A stretch of 64,000 nt of DNA from Duganella alba (GTDB lineage Bacteria > Pseudomonadota > Gammaproteobacteria > Burkholderiales > Burkholderiaceae_D): the NCBI RefSeq assembly GCF_009674495.1, contig NZ_WKJN01000013.1, forward strand, positions 91,197-155,196, given 5' to 3'. Below, one piece after another: positions 1 through 8,126 of this stretch. Numbering within the stretch: position 1 is the stretch's first letter; every line of letters starts with the position of its first letter. Below the pieces are notes generated by a model. That model had not been told where the DNA came from. It was given only the letters and a program-made list of their open reading frames with translations, and made no database searches. The position numbers and the translations under genes are program-made.

Positions 1-1
1 G

Positions 2-1549
2 GTGGCGGCGCTGGTTGGCGCGGCGGTGGCGTTGCTGTATGTGCTGCTGGCCGGTTTCGGCGTGCCGGCGCAGCGCACGCTGTACATGCTGATGGTGGTC
101 GCGGCGGCGCTGTGGTGCAATCGCCTGACCAGCATCTCGCACGTGCTGTGCACCGCGCTTGGCGTGGTGCTGGTGATCGATCCGTGGGCGGTATTGTGGC
201 CTGGTTTCTGGTTGTCGTTCAGCGCCGTCGCCGTGATTTTGTACGCGACGCTGGGACGAACGGCGCCTTTGCCGCTGTGGGAAACCGATCCTGCCGCGCC
301 GCGTGTGCCGGCGCCGCCGTCTTACCGCGAGCGGCTTTGGCTGACACTGCGCGTCGGCGCGCATACGCAATACGCGGTCACGCTGGGACTGGTGCCGATC
401 ACGATGCTGCTGTTTGGCCAGGTGTCCGTCGTCAGTCCGCTGGCGAATGCGGTGGCCATTCCGCTGATTAGCCTTGTCGTCACGCCGCTCGCGCTGATTG
501 GCAGCATGATGCCTGCCGTGTTGTCCGCGCCGGTGCTCACGCTCGCGCACTGGCTGGTGGAGTTGCTGGCGTTATGTCTGCAATGGTTCAGCGCCATGCG
601 CTACGCCGTGTGGAGCGCGCCGCAGCCGCCGTTCTGGCTGTTCTGCTGGGCGATGCTTGGCACCCTCTGGCTGCTCGCGCCGCGCGGCTGGCCGGTGCGC
701 TGGCTTGGCCTGGCGACGTGGATACCGTTGCTGGCGGCCGAAGCGTCACACCCTCCGCCCGGCCGCCTGACCGTCACTGCATTCGATGTCGGGCAGGGCA
801 TGTCGCTGCTGATTGAAACCAGCGGACACCGGCTGCTGTATGACACCGGGCCTGCCTACAGTCCGGAGTCCAACGCCGGCAATCGCGTGCTGCTGCCGTA
901 TCTGCGCGCGCGTGGCATCAGCGCCCTGGACGGTGTGATCGTCTCGCACAGCGATGCCGACCATTCCGGCGGCGCGCTGGCGGTGCTGGAGGGCGTGCGC
1001 GCCGGATGGGTCCTATCGTCGCTGCCGATGCAGCATTTGATCGTGCAGGCTGCGCGCCGGCACGTGCCATGCGCGGCAAGCCAGCGCTGGACGTGGGACG
1101 GCGTGCAGTTCGAGATCTTGCACCCGCTGGCGGCCAGCTATGCGGACAGCACGCTCAAGCCCAACGCGCGCGGCTGCTCGCTGAAAATCACGGCCGGCGG
1201 CAAGTCCATGCTGCTGGCGGGCGATATCGAGGCGGCGCAGGAGGCGCAGTTGCTGGAGAGGGATGCCGGCAGACTGCGCGCCGATGTGCTGGTCGCGCCG
1301 CATCACGGCAGCGGCACCTCGTCCACGTTGCCGTTCCTGCAGGCCGTGAAGCCGCAGCTGGCGCTGTTCCTGGTCGGGTATCGCAATCGATATCGCCATC
1401 CGAAAGCGGAGGTGTATGCGCGCTATCGCCAGCTCGGGATTCAATGTCTGCGAACCGACGAGGAGGGCGCTGTCACGCTGCAATTTGCGGATACGCTACA
1501 GTTCTCGGCCTACCGGCGCGATGCGGCACGCTACTGGTACGGACGCTAA
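2..1549 (+). CDS. comEC: ComEC/Rec2 DNA internalisation protein, C-terminal part
   Basis: The 515 residues in view are the C-terminal part of ComEC, the inner-membrane channel that takes up single-stranded DNA during transformation; the gene starts upstream of the window. The first half is a run of hydrophobic helices of the Competence domain. The second half, from about residue 255, is a metallo-beta-lactamase-like domain beginning TAFDVGQGMSLL. It has the metal-site motif VSHSDADHSGG (about residue 314), then LLAGDIE and APHHGSGTSS. The frame is open to the TAA. The domain order matches ComEC; what is missing is the N-terminal soluble domain and the first helices. Confidence 0.93.
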   Translation: MAALVGAAVALLYVLLAGFGVPAQRTLYMLMVVAAALWCNRLTSISHVLCTALGVVLVIDPWAVLWPGFWLSFSAVAVILYATLGRTAPLPLWETDPAAPRVPAPPSYRERLWLTLRVGAHTQYAVTLGLVPITMLLFGQVSVVSPLANAVAIPLISLVVTPLALIGSMMPAVLSAPVLTLAHWLVELLALCLQWFSAMRYAVWSAPQPPFWLFCWAMLGTLWLLAPRGWPVRWLGLATWIPLLAAEASHPPPGRLTVTAFDVGQGMSLLIETSGHRLLYDTGPAYSPESNAGNRVLLPYLRARGISALDGVIVSHSDADHSGGALAVLEGVRAGWVLSSLPMQHLIVQAARRHVPCAASQRWTWDGVQFEILHPLAASYADSTLKPNARGCSLKITAGGKSMLLAGDIEAAQEAQLLERDAGRLRADVLVAPHHGSGTSSTLPFLQAVKPQLALFLVGYRNRYRHPKAEVYARYRQLGIQCLRTDEEGAVTLQFADTLQFSAYRRDAARYWYGR

Positions 1550-1743
1550 TATCTGGTCGAGGCAGGCGTCGCGCCGGCGATGGCGGACACGGCCAGCAGC
1601 GCGACTAGTTTCCGAGTGAATTCTATCGTCGTGCCAAATATTATCTGATTATCTACTCTTAAAACCAATTTAGAGCGTTTCCACCAGTCCCGCGAGGCTG
1701 CGCCCATTACAATGGGGAAAAAACAACCATACGGAGACCGCTT

Positions 1744-2580
1744 GTGAGCAAGCCCAAGCTGCATTTCGCCCACGCCAACAGCTATCCGGCGGGCGTGTAC
1801 CGCCAATTCTTCGCGCTGCTGGGCGAGCATTTCGATATCCAGTCGGTCGACATGCACGCCCACAATCCGGACTACCCGGTCACCGACGGCTGGCCGCACC
1901 TGGTTGACGAATACATCCGCGAGCTGACCACCCGCTACAACGAGCCAGTGATCCTGGTCGGCCACTCGCTGGGTGGCATGCTGAGCCTGATGGTGGCGCA
2001 CAAGCGCCCGGACCTGGTGCGCTGCGTGGTGATGCTCGATGCGCCAGTGGTCGGCGGCTGGCGCGCCTTCGCCTGGCGCATGATCAAGCTGCTGGGCCGC
2101 GCTTACGTGGTGCCGCCGGCCAAGTTCTCCATCCGCCGCCGCAACGTCTGGCCCAGCGTCGATGCCGCCTACCAGCATTTCGCCGCCAAGGACTTGTTTG
2201 CCGCCTGGGCGCCTGGCGTGCTGGGGGATTACATGGACAGCGGCCTCAAGCCGCATCCGGAAGGCGTGCAACTGCGCTTCACGCGGGAAAACGAAACCGC
2301 CGTCTACGCCACCTTGCCGCACCATCTGCCGCAACTGCTGCGCGGCGGCTATCCGGTGCCGATCGGTTTCATCGGCGGCGACAATTCCTGGGAGACCAGC
2401 CAGTCCGGCCACCAGCACACCAAGGCGCTGGTCGGCAGCCATTTCCGCATCGTGCCCGGCGGCCACCTGTTTCCGATGGAATCCCCGGCCGTGGCGGCCG
2501 AGGCCACGAAGCAAATGATCGACGAACTGCTGGCCGTGCAATCTGGTAAAAAAGTTCTTAAAAATGAGGCTTTAGCGTAA
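1744..2580 (+). CDS. alpha/beta hydrolase
   Basis: A 278-residue alpha/beta-hydrolase-fold protein. The nucleophile elbow VGHSLGGML lies near residue 75 and a late GGHLFPME segment supplies the probable catalytic histidine. There is no signal peptide, so it should be cytoplasmic. The GTG at 1744 is the first start in frame with the conserved N-terminus (KPKLHFAHANSYPAG). The substrate cannot be read from the sequence. It stands alone between comEC and dcd, with a 194-bp gap upstream. Confidence 0.85.
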   Translation: MSKPKLHFAHANSYPAGVYRQFFALLGEHFDIQSVDMHAHNPDYPVTDGWPHLVDEYIRELTTRYNEPVILVGHSLGGMLSLMVAHKRPDLVRCVVMLDAPVVGGWRAFAWRMIKLLGRAYVVPPAKFSIRRRNVWPSVDAAYQHFAAKDLFAAWAPGVLGDYMDSGLKPHPEGVQLRFTRENETAVYATLPHHLPQLLRGGYPVPIGFIGGDNSWETSQSGHQHTKALVGSHFRIVPGGHLFPMESPAVAAEATKQMIDELLAVQSGKKVLKNEALA

Positions 2581-2634
2581 AATCTCGTGCATTTGGCGCA
2601 GCCGCGCCTCCCTCGTGTTTAGGAATGCATTGCG

Positions 2635-3201
2635 ATGACGATTAAAAGCGATAAATGGATACGCCGCATGGCGGAAGAGCATGGGATGATCGAGCCGTTC
2701 TTCCCGGATCAGGTACGCCAGGAGGAGGGCCGCAAGGTCATTTCCTACGGTACTTCCTCGTATGGCTACGACATCCGCTGTGCCGATGAGTTCAAGGTGT
2801 TCACCAACATCAACAGCACCATCGTCGATCCGAAGAACTTCGATTCGAACTCGTTCGTGGACGTGAAAAGCGACGTCTGCATCATCCCGCCGAACTCGTT
2901 CGCGCTGGCCCGCACCATGGAATACTTCCGCATTCCGCGCAGCGTGCTGACCGTGTGCCTGGGCAAATCGACCTACGCGCGCTGCGGCATCATCGTCAAC
3001 GTGACGCCGTTCGAGCCGGAGTGGGAAGGCTATGTGACGCTGGAGTTTTCCAACACCACGCCGCTGCCGGCCAAGATCTACGCCGGCGAAGGCTGCGCGC
3101 AGGTGCTGTTCTTCGAGAGCGACGAGTTGTGCGACGTCTCGTACAAGGACCGCAACGGCAAGTATCAGGGCCAGCATGGCGTGACCCTGCCAAAGGCATA
3201 A
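2635..3201 (+). CDS. dcd: dCTP deaminase
   Basis: A 188-residue dCTP deaminase, the trimeric enzyme that converts dCTP to dUTP on the route to dTTP. Conserved family segments are visible: SYGYDIRC near residue 43, GKSTYARCG near residue 110 and the active-site-containing stretch [18 protein letters not shown] near residues 123-140. The length matches the usual 188-193 residues. It ends in a strong terminator shared with the convergent histidine kinase gene. dUTP made here feeds dTMP synthesis by ThyA, also encoded in this window. Confidence 0.96.
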   Translation: MTIKSDKWIRRMAEEHGMIEPFFPDQVRQEEGRKVISYGTSSYGYDIRCADEFKVFTNINSTIVDPKNFDSNSFVDVKSDVCIIPPNSFALARTMEYFRIPRSVLTVCLGKSTYARCGIIVNVTPFEPEWEGYVTLEFSNTTPLPAKIYAGEGCAQVLFFESDELCDVSYKDRNGKYQGQHGVTLPKA

Positions 3202-3204
3202 GAC

Positions 3205-3232
3205 AAAAACGCGGGCCACGGCCCGCGTTTTT
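3205..3232. terminator. bidirectional terminator between dcd and the histidine kinase gene
   Basis: Twelve-nucleotide arms at 3205-3216 and 3221-3232 pair perfectly around the loop CACG. The GC core is flanked by A5 and T5, so it gives a hairpin plus U-tract in both directions. It sits exactly between two convergent genes. Confidence 0.9.
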
Positions 3233-4874
3233 ATTTCTTCACCGGCAAAATCATCTCGACGCACAGGCCGCCGCCGGCCCGGTTGGTGGCCTTGATGCTG
3301 CCGCCATGCGCTTCGATTACATGCTGGGCGATCGCCAGGCCAAGGCCGTGTCCTTCGGCGCCGGCATTACTTGAGCGGAAGAAGGGCTGGAAGATGGTGT
3401 CCAGATCCGCCGGCGACACGCCCGGACCGCGATCCAGCACCCGTATCACCAGCTGGCTGGCTTCCGGCAGCGCACGCGCTTGCAACTGCACTTCGCCGGT
3501 GTCCGGGCTGTGCTTGATGGCGTTGCGCACCACGTTTTCGATGGCGCGGCCCAGCAGGTCCGGCTGGCCGAGCACCGTCACATCCGCTTCGCCTTCCTGC
3601 ACCACGGTGCGCTGCTGACTGGCCGCTTCGTAGCGGGCGTCATCGGCGATCTGGTCGAGCAGGTCGGCCATGCTGATCTCTTCCTGGCTGGCCTTGATGG
3701 CGCCGGCTTCCAGGCGCGCCAACGTCAGCAGCTCGCCGACCAGCTTATCCATGCGCACGCTTTCGCGTTCGATGCGTTCCATCGACGCGCTCCATTTTTC
3801 CGGCTGCTGGTGCGCCAGGCCGATGGCGGCCTGCAGGCGCGCCAGCGGCGAGCGCAGTTCGTGCGAGACGTCGTGCAGCAGACGGGTCTGGCCATCGATC
3901 AGATTGCGCAGGCGCGCGGTCATGCGGTCGAAGTCGCGTCCCAGGTCGTTGAGTTCGGTGCCGCTCTTGCCGCTGGCGGTGGCGAAGCGCGGCGCCAGGT
4001 CGCCATTGGCGGCGGCGTCGAACGCTTGCCGCAGCGCGCGGATCGGCCGCGAGAAGTACCAGGCCAGCAGCACCGAGAACAGCAGGCTGGCCAGCGTGGC
4101 GGCGGCGATGGGCACCCACGGGCCGAGCGGCTGGAAGCGCGGTCCCCACTGGCGGTCGCCGCCCATGTCGCCCTGCATGCCGGGGCCGGGGCCGCCGGGG
4201 CCGCCAAAGCCGTTCGGGCCGTTGCCCGGCATCGGACGCGGACCCTGGCTGCGGCCATCTCCTGCTTGAGCGCCATCGAGCGGCGGCATGGCGCCGTTGG
4301 CGGCCGACGGGTCAAAGCCTGGCGGCGGGCGGTTGCCGCGCTGGTCGTTGCGGTTGCGGTCGTCGCGGCGGTCATTGCCTTCCAACACCGAGGCGGCTTT
4401 CATCGCCATCTGCGCGCCGCCGCCGAGGCCGGCCAGCAGCGGACGGTTGTCGCCATCCAGGCCGCGCTGGTATTCGCCCGATGGCAGGAACAGCAGATAG
4501 CGCTTGCCGTCGTCGCCGGTCACCTGGCGCACCACGCGACGCTTGCCGTCTTCCTTCAGGCGCACGCGCGATTCCTGCAAGGTCTTCGGATTGACGATGC
4601 GCCCCAGCAGCTCATGTTCCTGCTCGTCCACCGCGTAGACGCGATGGCGTTCCATATTCTCCAGCATCCGCTGCAGCGCCTTGACGCCGCCGAACTCCAG
4701 CGTAGCGGCGGCCGAGTTGATGGCCATCTCGGCCGGCGGGCTGGTGTCCAGGTTGACCAGCGGGCTGGTCTGCTGATTACGGTTCTTCAGCCAGATGGCG
4801 CCGCCGATGCCGACAGTGGCGGCAAACTGCGCCAGCAAGATGCACAGGAAAAACTTCCAGAACAAACGGCCCAA
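3231..4874 (-). CDS. Cpx-like sensor histidine kinase with Gly/Pro-rich periplasmic domain
   Basis: A 547-residue membrane histidine kinase, probably the CpxA counterpart of the adjacent regulator. Helix 1 is at about residues 4-27, followed by a long periplasmic region (about 30-250), helix 2 at about 252-272, then HAMP. The DHp motif HDVSHELRSP has its phospho-accepting His at residue 338. The ATPase boxes are NVVRNAIKHSP, DRGPGV and GHGLGLAI. The start is TTG, three bases after the regulator's stop. The second half of the periplasmic region (about 165-245) is low-complexity and rich in Gly, Pro, Asn and Asp (for example GFGGPGGPGPGMQG), unlike enteric CpxA. The Cpx assignment rests on the linked regulator, the divergent CpxP-like gene and the operator sites. 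Confidence 0.9.
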   Translation of the reverse strand: MGRLFWKFFLCILLAQFAATVGIGGAIWLKNRNQQTSPLVNLDTSPPAEMAINSAAATLEFGGVKALQRMLENMERHRVYAVDEQEHELLGRIVNPKTLQESRVRLKEDGKRRVVRQVTGDDGKRYLLFLPSGEYQRGLDGDNRPLLAGLGGGAQMAMKAASVLEGNDRRDDRNRNDQRGNRPPPGFDPSAANGAMPPLDGAQAGDGRSQGPRPMPGNGPNGFGGPGGPGPGMQGDMGGDRQWGPRFQPLGPWVPIAAATLASLLFSVLLAWYFSRPIRALRQAFDAAANGDLAPRFATASGKSGTELNDLGRDFDRMTARLRNLIDGQTRLLHDVSHELRSPLARLQAAIGLAHQQPEKWSASMERIERESVRMDKLVGELLTLARLEAGAIKASQEEISMADLLDQIADDARYEAASQQRTVVQEGEADVTVLGQPDLLGRAIENVVRNAIKHSPDTGEVQLQARALPEASQLVIRVLDRGPGVSPADLDTIFQPFFRSSNAGAEGHGLGLAIAQHVIEAHGGSIKATNRAGGGLCVEMILPVKK

Positions 4875-4877
4875 GGC

Positions 4878-5570
4878 TTACTCCTTGATCAGCTGGTAGC
4901 CGAGGCGGTAGACAGTTTGCAGGCAGGAGCGGCCGTCGGCAATGGTGCCGAGCTTGTGGCGCAGCGAACTCAAGTGGACGTCGATGTTGCGGTCGAAACG
5001 CGCCAGTGGGCGGCCCAGGCCTTGTTCGGACAGGGTGTTCTTGCTGACCGGACGGCCGGCGTTGCGCGCCAGCACTTCCAGCAGGTTGAATTCGGTGCTG
5101 GTCAGTTCCAGCTTGTTACCGGCCCAAGTCGCGCGGCGCTGTTCCGGCCACATCACCAGTTGGCCGACGGTGATGGCGGTCTGCTGGCTGTTGTCGGCCG
5201 GGGCGCTTTGCGCGCGGCGCAGGATGGCGCGGATGCGGGCGGTCAGCTCGCGCGGCGTGCAGGGCTTGGCTACGTAGTCGTCGGCGCCCAGTTCCAGGCC
5301 GACGATGCGGTCGGTGTCGTCGCCGCGACCGGTCAGCATCAGGATCGGCAATTGACTGTTGGTGCGGATGCGGCGCAGGGTTTCCAGACCGTTCATGCGC
5401 GGCATCATCACATCGAGGATGGCGATGGAATACAGGCCGGTAAAGGCTTCCGCGGTGCCGGCTTCGCCGTCATGCACGGTTTTGACATCGAAACCTTCCT
5501 GCTCCAGGTATTCCTGGAACATGCCCACCAGTTCGATATCGTCGTCTATCAACAGTACTTTGCTCTTCAT
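4878..5570 (-). CDS. OmpR-family response regulator, CpxR-like
   Basis: A 230-residue response regulator. Its receiver domain has the acidic pair in LLIDDDIEL, the phospho-acceptor Asp at residue 53 (ILDVMMPRMNG), LMLTGRGD and the Lys in DYVAKPC. A winged-helix OmpR/PhoB DNA-binding domain follows (TSTEFNLLEVLARN and onward). The start chosen is the ATG at 5570, where the family homology begins; a longer frame to 5618 adds 16 unrelated residues. It is the first gene of a two-gene operon with the kinase. Two perfect CpxR-type boxes lie just upstream, which suggests autoregulation. Confidence 0.93.
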   Translation of the reverse strand: MKSKVLLIDDDIELVGMFQEYLEQEGFDVKTVHDGEAGTAEAFTGLYSIAILDVMMPRMNGLETLRRIRTNSQLPILMLTGRGDDTDRIVGLELGADDYVAKPCTPRELTARIRAILRRAQSAPADNSQQTAITVGQLVMWPEQRRATWAGNKLELTSTEFNLLEVLARNAGRPVSKNTLSEQGLGRPLARFDRNIDVHLSSLRHKLGTIADGRSCLQTVYRLGYQLIKE

Positions 5571-5635
5571 TTGCCGCGTTTTCTTTATATACAGATCGCC
5601 CATCATAACAGCGCCCATAGGGCCGCCGACGTTGT

Positions 5636-5650
5636 TTTACTCCGATTTAC
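5636..5650. promoter_or_regulatory. CpxR-type box 1
   Basis: TTTAC-N5-TTTAC, which reads GTAAA-N5-GTAAA on the other strand, is the CpxR tandem-repeat consensus known from enterobacteria. It lies 66 bp upstream of the response-regulator ATG, within the divergent intergenic region. Confidence 0.7.
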
Positions 5651-5690
5651 AACGCGTTTCCAAATAGTAACTAAATATCAGATCGGCATC

Positions 5691-5705
5691 TTTACGTAGA
5701 TTTAC
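5691..5705. promoter_or_regulatory. CpxR-type box 2
   Basis: A second exact TTTAC-N5-TTTAC, 55 bp from the first and 72 bp upstream of the CpxP-like start codon. It is placed to serve the divergent periplasmic-protein gene. The two boxes sit on the same helical face to within half a turn (55 bp, about 5.2 turns). Confidence 0.72.
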
Positions 5706-5776
5706 GTTGCCCTAACGCCACTTAACGGTCGCCGCCAAGAGAATGGTGTCTCACTACCAATCAAGGATTATGGGCA

Positions 5777-6364
5777 ATGAAAACATCAAAACAACATGGT
5801 CGCAACTTCCTGCTGGCCGCCGTCCTGGCGATGCCGCTGTTTGCGATGGGAGGCGCTGCCCGCGCCGACGAGACGAATGCAGACCAGCCGCCACCGATGG
5901 CGCAGGGCGAACAGGGCCCGCGCGGTCCGCAAGGCGATGACCGTGGCCCTGGCGGTCCGGACGAGCACGGCGGTCCCCGTGGCGGACCGGAGCACGGCGG
6001 TCCGGGCTTTGGCCCAGGCTTCGGTCCCGGCCCAGGGTTTGGCGGCCATCCGCCATTCTTCCGCAGCATCGATCTGAACGAAGCGCAGCAGGACAAGGTC
6101 TTCGCCATCCTGCACGCCGAGGCGCCATACCTGCGCGAGCAAGGCAAGGCCGCCGCCAAGGCCCGCGAAGCGCTGCACGCGCTGGCCACTGCCGACAAGT
6201 ACGACGACGCCAAGGCCGCCGCGCTGGCCAAGGAAGCCGCCACCGCCGAGGCCAACATCGTCCTGCAGCACGTGCGCACGCAACAGAAATTGCTGGCCGT
6301 TCTGACGCCGGAACAGCGCAAGAAGCAAGCGGACGAGAAGCCGCGCCATCCGCCACGCGACTGA
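5777..6364 (+). CDS. CpxP/Spy-like periplasmic protein (LTxxQ family)
   Basis: A 195-residue exported protein with a signal peptide (about residues 1-32, ending near GGAARADE). A collagen-like Gly/Pro-rich stretch follows (about 40-92, for example GFGPGFGPGPGFGG). Then comes a helical domain with two LTxxQ-like motifs, DLNEAQQDK (about 98) and LTPEQRKK (about 176). That is the CpxP/Spy signature: a periplasmic chaperone and feedback inhibitor of CpxA. It is divergent from the kinase/regulator operon and has a good ribosome site (AAGGA). The Gly/Pro stretch is an insertion compared with enteric CpxP and echoes one in the neighbouring sensor. Confidence 0.82.
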   Translation: MKTSKQHGRNFLLAAVLAMPLFAMGGAARADETNADQPPPMAQGEQGPRGPQGDDRGPGGPDEHGGPRGGPEHGGPGFGPGFGPGPGFGGHPPFFRSIDLNEAQQDKVFAILHAEAPYLREQGKAAAKAREALHALATADKYDDAKAAALAKEAATAEANIVLQHVRTQQKLLAVLTPEQRKKQADEKPRHPPRD

Positions 6365-6424
6365 CGTTTTTAGCAGTGCAGTCCCCCCCGTAACTTCCTT
6401 CGAACTAATTAAGCGGAGAACCGT

Positions 6425-7153
6425 ATGTCCATCAGCGCCTTGAGCTCCTCCAGCGCTGCCAGCGCGCTCAGTTTCCTGAGCCGTCTGAGCAGCACCAACA
6501 GTGCCAGCAGCAGTAACACCACCGGCAGCACCCAGAGCGTGCGTCCGCCACCGCCGCCACCGGATGACAGCGGCTTTGCCGACGCCATCGCCGAGGCGCT
6601 GAAATCGATCGGCATCACCGACACCACCTCAAGCACCAGCAGCACCGATTCCTCGACTTCATCGACCTCGTCGACGGCGTCGAGCAGCACCGATACCACC
6701 ACCACCGATGCTACCGACGTGGCGGCCGCACTGGGCAGCTTCCTGCAAAGTTTGATGGGTGCGCTGCATGCGCAAAACAGCGGCAACGACGCGCCGCCGC
6801 CATACAACGATGCACAAAGCGGCGGCCAGGGCGGTCCCGGCAAGCTGGAATCGGATCTGCAAAGCCTGATCTCCAAGCTGAGCTCGGACACCACCGACAG
6901 CACCTCCAGCACGGACAGCACCGACAGCAGCGATCCGGTCGATCAGCTGGAAAGCGCCTTCGCCAACCTGCTGGACAAGCTCGGCGTCAGCAGCGCGGAC
7001 AGCACGGCAAGCACCACCACCGACAGCACGGACAGCAGCACGTCCAGCACCTCCAGCGACGCCGCCACCAAGCTGGCGGCCTTCCTGGAAGCGCTGTCGA
7101 GCAAGGTCGGCCATAACGGCACGAGCGGCAACCTGGTCAACACCACGGTTTAA
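6425..7153 (+). CDS. Ser/Thr-rich hypothetical protein
   Basis: I do not recognise this 242-residue protein. It alternates two short hydrophobic helical modules that resemble each other (VAAALGSFLQSLMGAL at about 100 and QLESAFANLLDKLGV at about 178, with a related AAKLAAFLEALSSKV near the C-terminus) with long low-complexity runs of Ser, Thr and Asp such as STSSTDSSTSSTSST. There is no signal peptide. A GGAG site precedes the ATG. It lies 60 bp after the CpxP-like gene. The composition suggests a surface or secreted linker-type protein, but that is inference. Confidence 0.75.
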   Translation: MSISALSSSSAASALSFLSRLSSTNSASSSNTTGSTQSVRPPPPPPDDSGFADAIAEALKSIGITDTTSSTSSTDSSTSSTSSTASSSTDTTTTDATDVAAALGSFLQSLMGALHAQNSGNDAPPPYNDAQSGGQGGPGKLESDLQSLISKLSSDTTDSTSSTDSTDSSDPVDQLESAFANLLDKLGVSSADSTASTTTDSTDSSTSSTSSDAATKLAAFLEALSSKVGHNGTSGNLVNTTV

Positions 7154-7160
7154 GTTGTAT

Positions 7161-7189
7161 CCGCCGCGACGCCACGGGCATCGCGGCGG
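7161..7189. terminator. GC-rich hairpin after the Ser/Thr-rich gene
   Basis: Perfect 9-bp arms (CCGCCGCGA and TCGCGGCGG) around an 11-nt loop, 7 bp after the stop codon. It lacks a T-tract, so termination is possible but not certain. Confidence 0.5.
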
Positions 7190-7214
7190 CATTCTCACCC
7201 AAGCAGGAGCAGGT

Positions 7215-8126
7215 ATGGAAATTCATGACGATATGCACGAACACAGTCTGGCGGACGATCTGTCCGCCATGCTCAACCTGAACAGCGACCGGCGCCAGAC
7301 GCTGCGCTGGCTGCTGGCAGGCGCCTCGGCGTTGCCGGTGATGGGTTGTGGCGGCGGTTCCGGCAGCGCCAGCGATACCGCAAGCACCACTTCGGCGGCG
7401 ACCACCACCACGCCGACCACGACAACGACCGGCACCACCACAACCACGACGACCACCACGACCACGCCAACCGCTGGCTCGTGCTCGGTGATTCCGGAAG
7501 AAACCGGCGGCCCGTACCCGGCCGATGGCACCAACAGCACCAGCGCCGGCGTGGTCAACGTGCTGACGCAATCGGGCGTGGTGCGCAGCGACATCCGCAG
7601 CAGCTTCGGCAGCGCCAGCGCCACGGCGGCCGGCGTGCCGCTGACCATCAAGCTGCAGTTCGTCAACGCCAACAACAACTGCGCGGCGCTGTCCGGCGCC
7701 GCCGTGTACCTGTGGCATTGCGACCGCGACGGCAATTACTCGCTGTATTCGAGCGGCGTGACCAACCAGAACTATCTGCGCGGCGTGCAGGAAACCGACA
7801 GCAGCGGCAATATCACCTTCACCACGATCTATCCCGGCTGCTACTCGGGCCGCGTGCCGCATGTGCACTTCGAGGTGTATCCGTCGCTGGCCAAGGCCAC
7901 CACGGCGTCGAGCCGCATCAAGACTTCGCAGTTCACCTTCCCGGTGGCGACCAGCAACGCGGTGTATGCGACCACCGGCTACAGCGCCAGCGTGAAGAAC
8001 CTGGCGGCGATCAGCTTTGCCACCGACAACGTCTTCAGCGACGGCTACGCGCTGCAAATGGCCACCATCACCGGCAACGCCACCGACGGTTATGTGGCGA
8101 CGCTGGTGGTGGCGGTTTCCGCTTAA
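7215..8126 (+). CDS. exported intradiol ring-cleavage dioxygenase-like protein
   Basis: A 303-residue protein of the protocatechuate 3,4-dioxygenase fold. The N-terminus has a twin-arginine-type signal with a possible lipobox (RRQTLRW then PVMGCGGGS). A threonine-only linker follows (about residues 59-90), then the catalytic domain beginning PEETGGPYPADG. The four Fe(III) ligands of the family are present: Tyr in DGNYSLY, Tyr in TIYPGCYSGR, and both His in PHVHFEV. The ATG at 7215 follows AGGAG; an upstream TTG would add an unrelated stretch. Its stop overlaps the stop of the convergent DUF1501 gene through the palindrome TTAA. Exported members of this family are widespread; the substrate is unknown. 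Confidence 0.85.
   Translation: MEIHDDMHEHSLADDLSAMLNLNSDRRQTLRWLLAGASALPVMGCGGGSGSASDTASTTSAATTTTPTTTTTGTTTTTTTTTTTPTAGSCSVIPEETGGPYPADGTNSTSAGVVNVLTQSGVVRSDIRSSFGSASATAAGVPLTIKLQFVNANNNCAALSGAAVYLWHCDRDGNYSLYSSGVTNQNYLRGVQETDSSGNITFTTIYPGCYSGRVPHVHFEVYPSLAKATTASSRIKTSQFTFPVATSNAVYATTGYSASVKNLAAISFATDNVFSDGYALQMATITGNATDGYVATLVVAVSA

Noticed and set aside
1546..1640. A minus-strand stretch that looks like a signal peptide (VALLAVSAIAGATPA)
   Set aside because: No in-frame start or continuing protein was found; it seems a chance hydrophobic run at the comEC 3' end.
3480..5699. A 739-residue open frame antisense to the Cpx-like operon, and similar long frames at 11583-13916 (+) and 56316-58337 (-)
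   Set aside because: They lie opposite strongly conserved genes, show the low-complexity composition of antisense high-GC frames (rich in Arg, Ala, Gln, His, Val) and have no recognisable domain.
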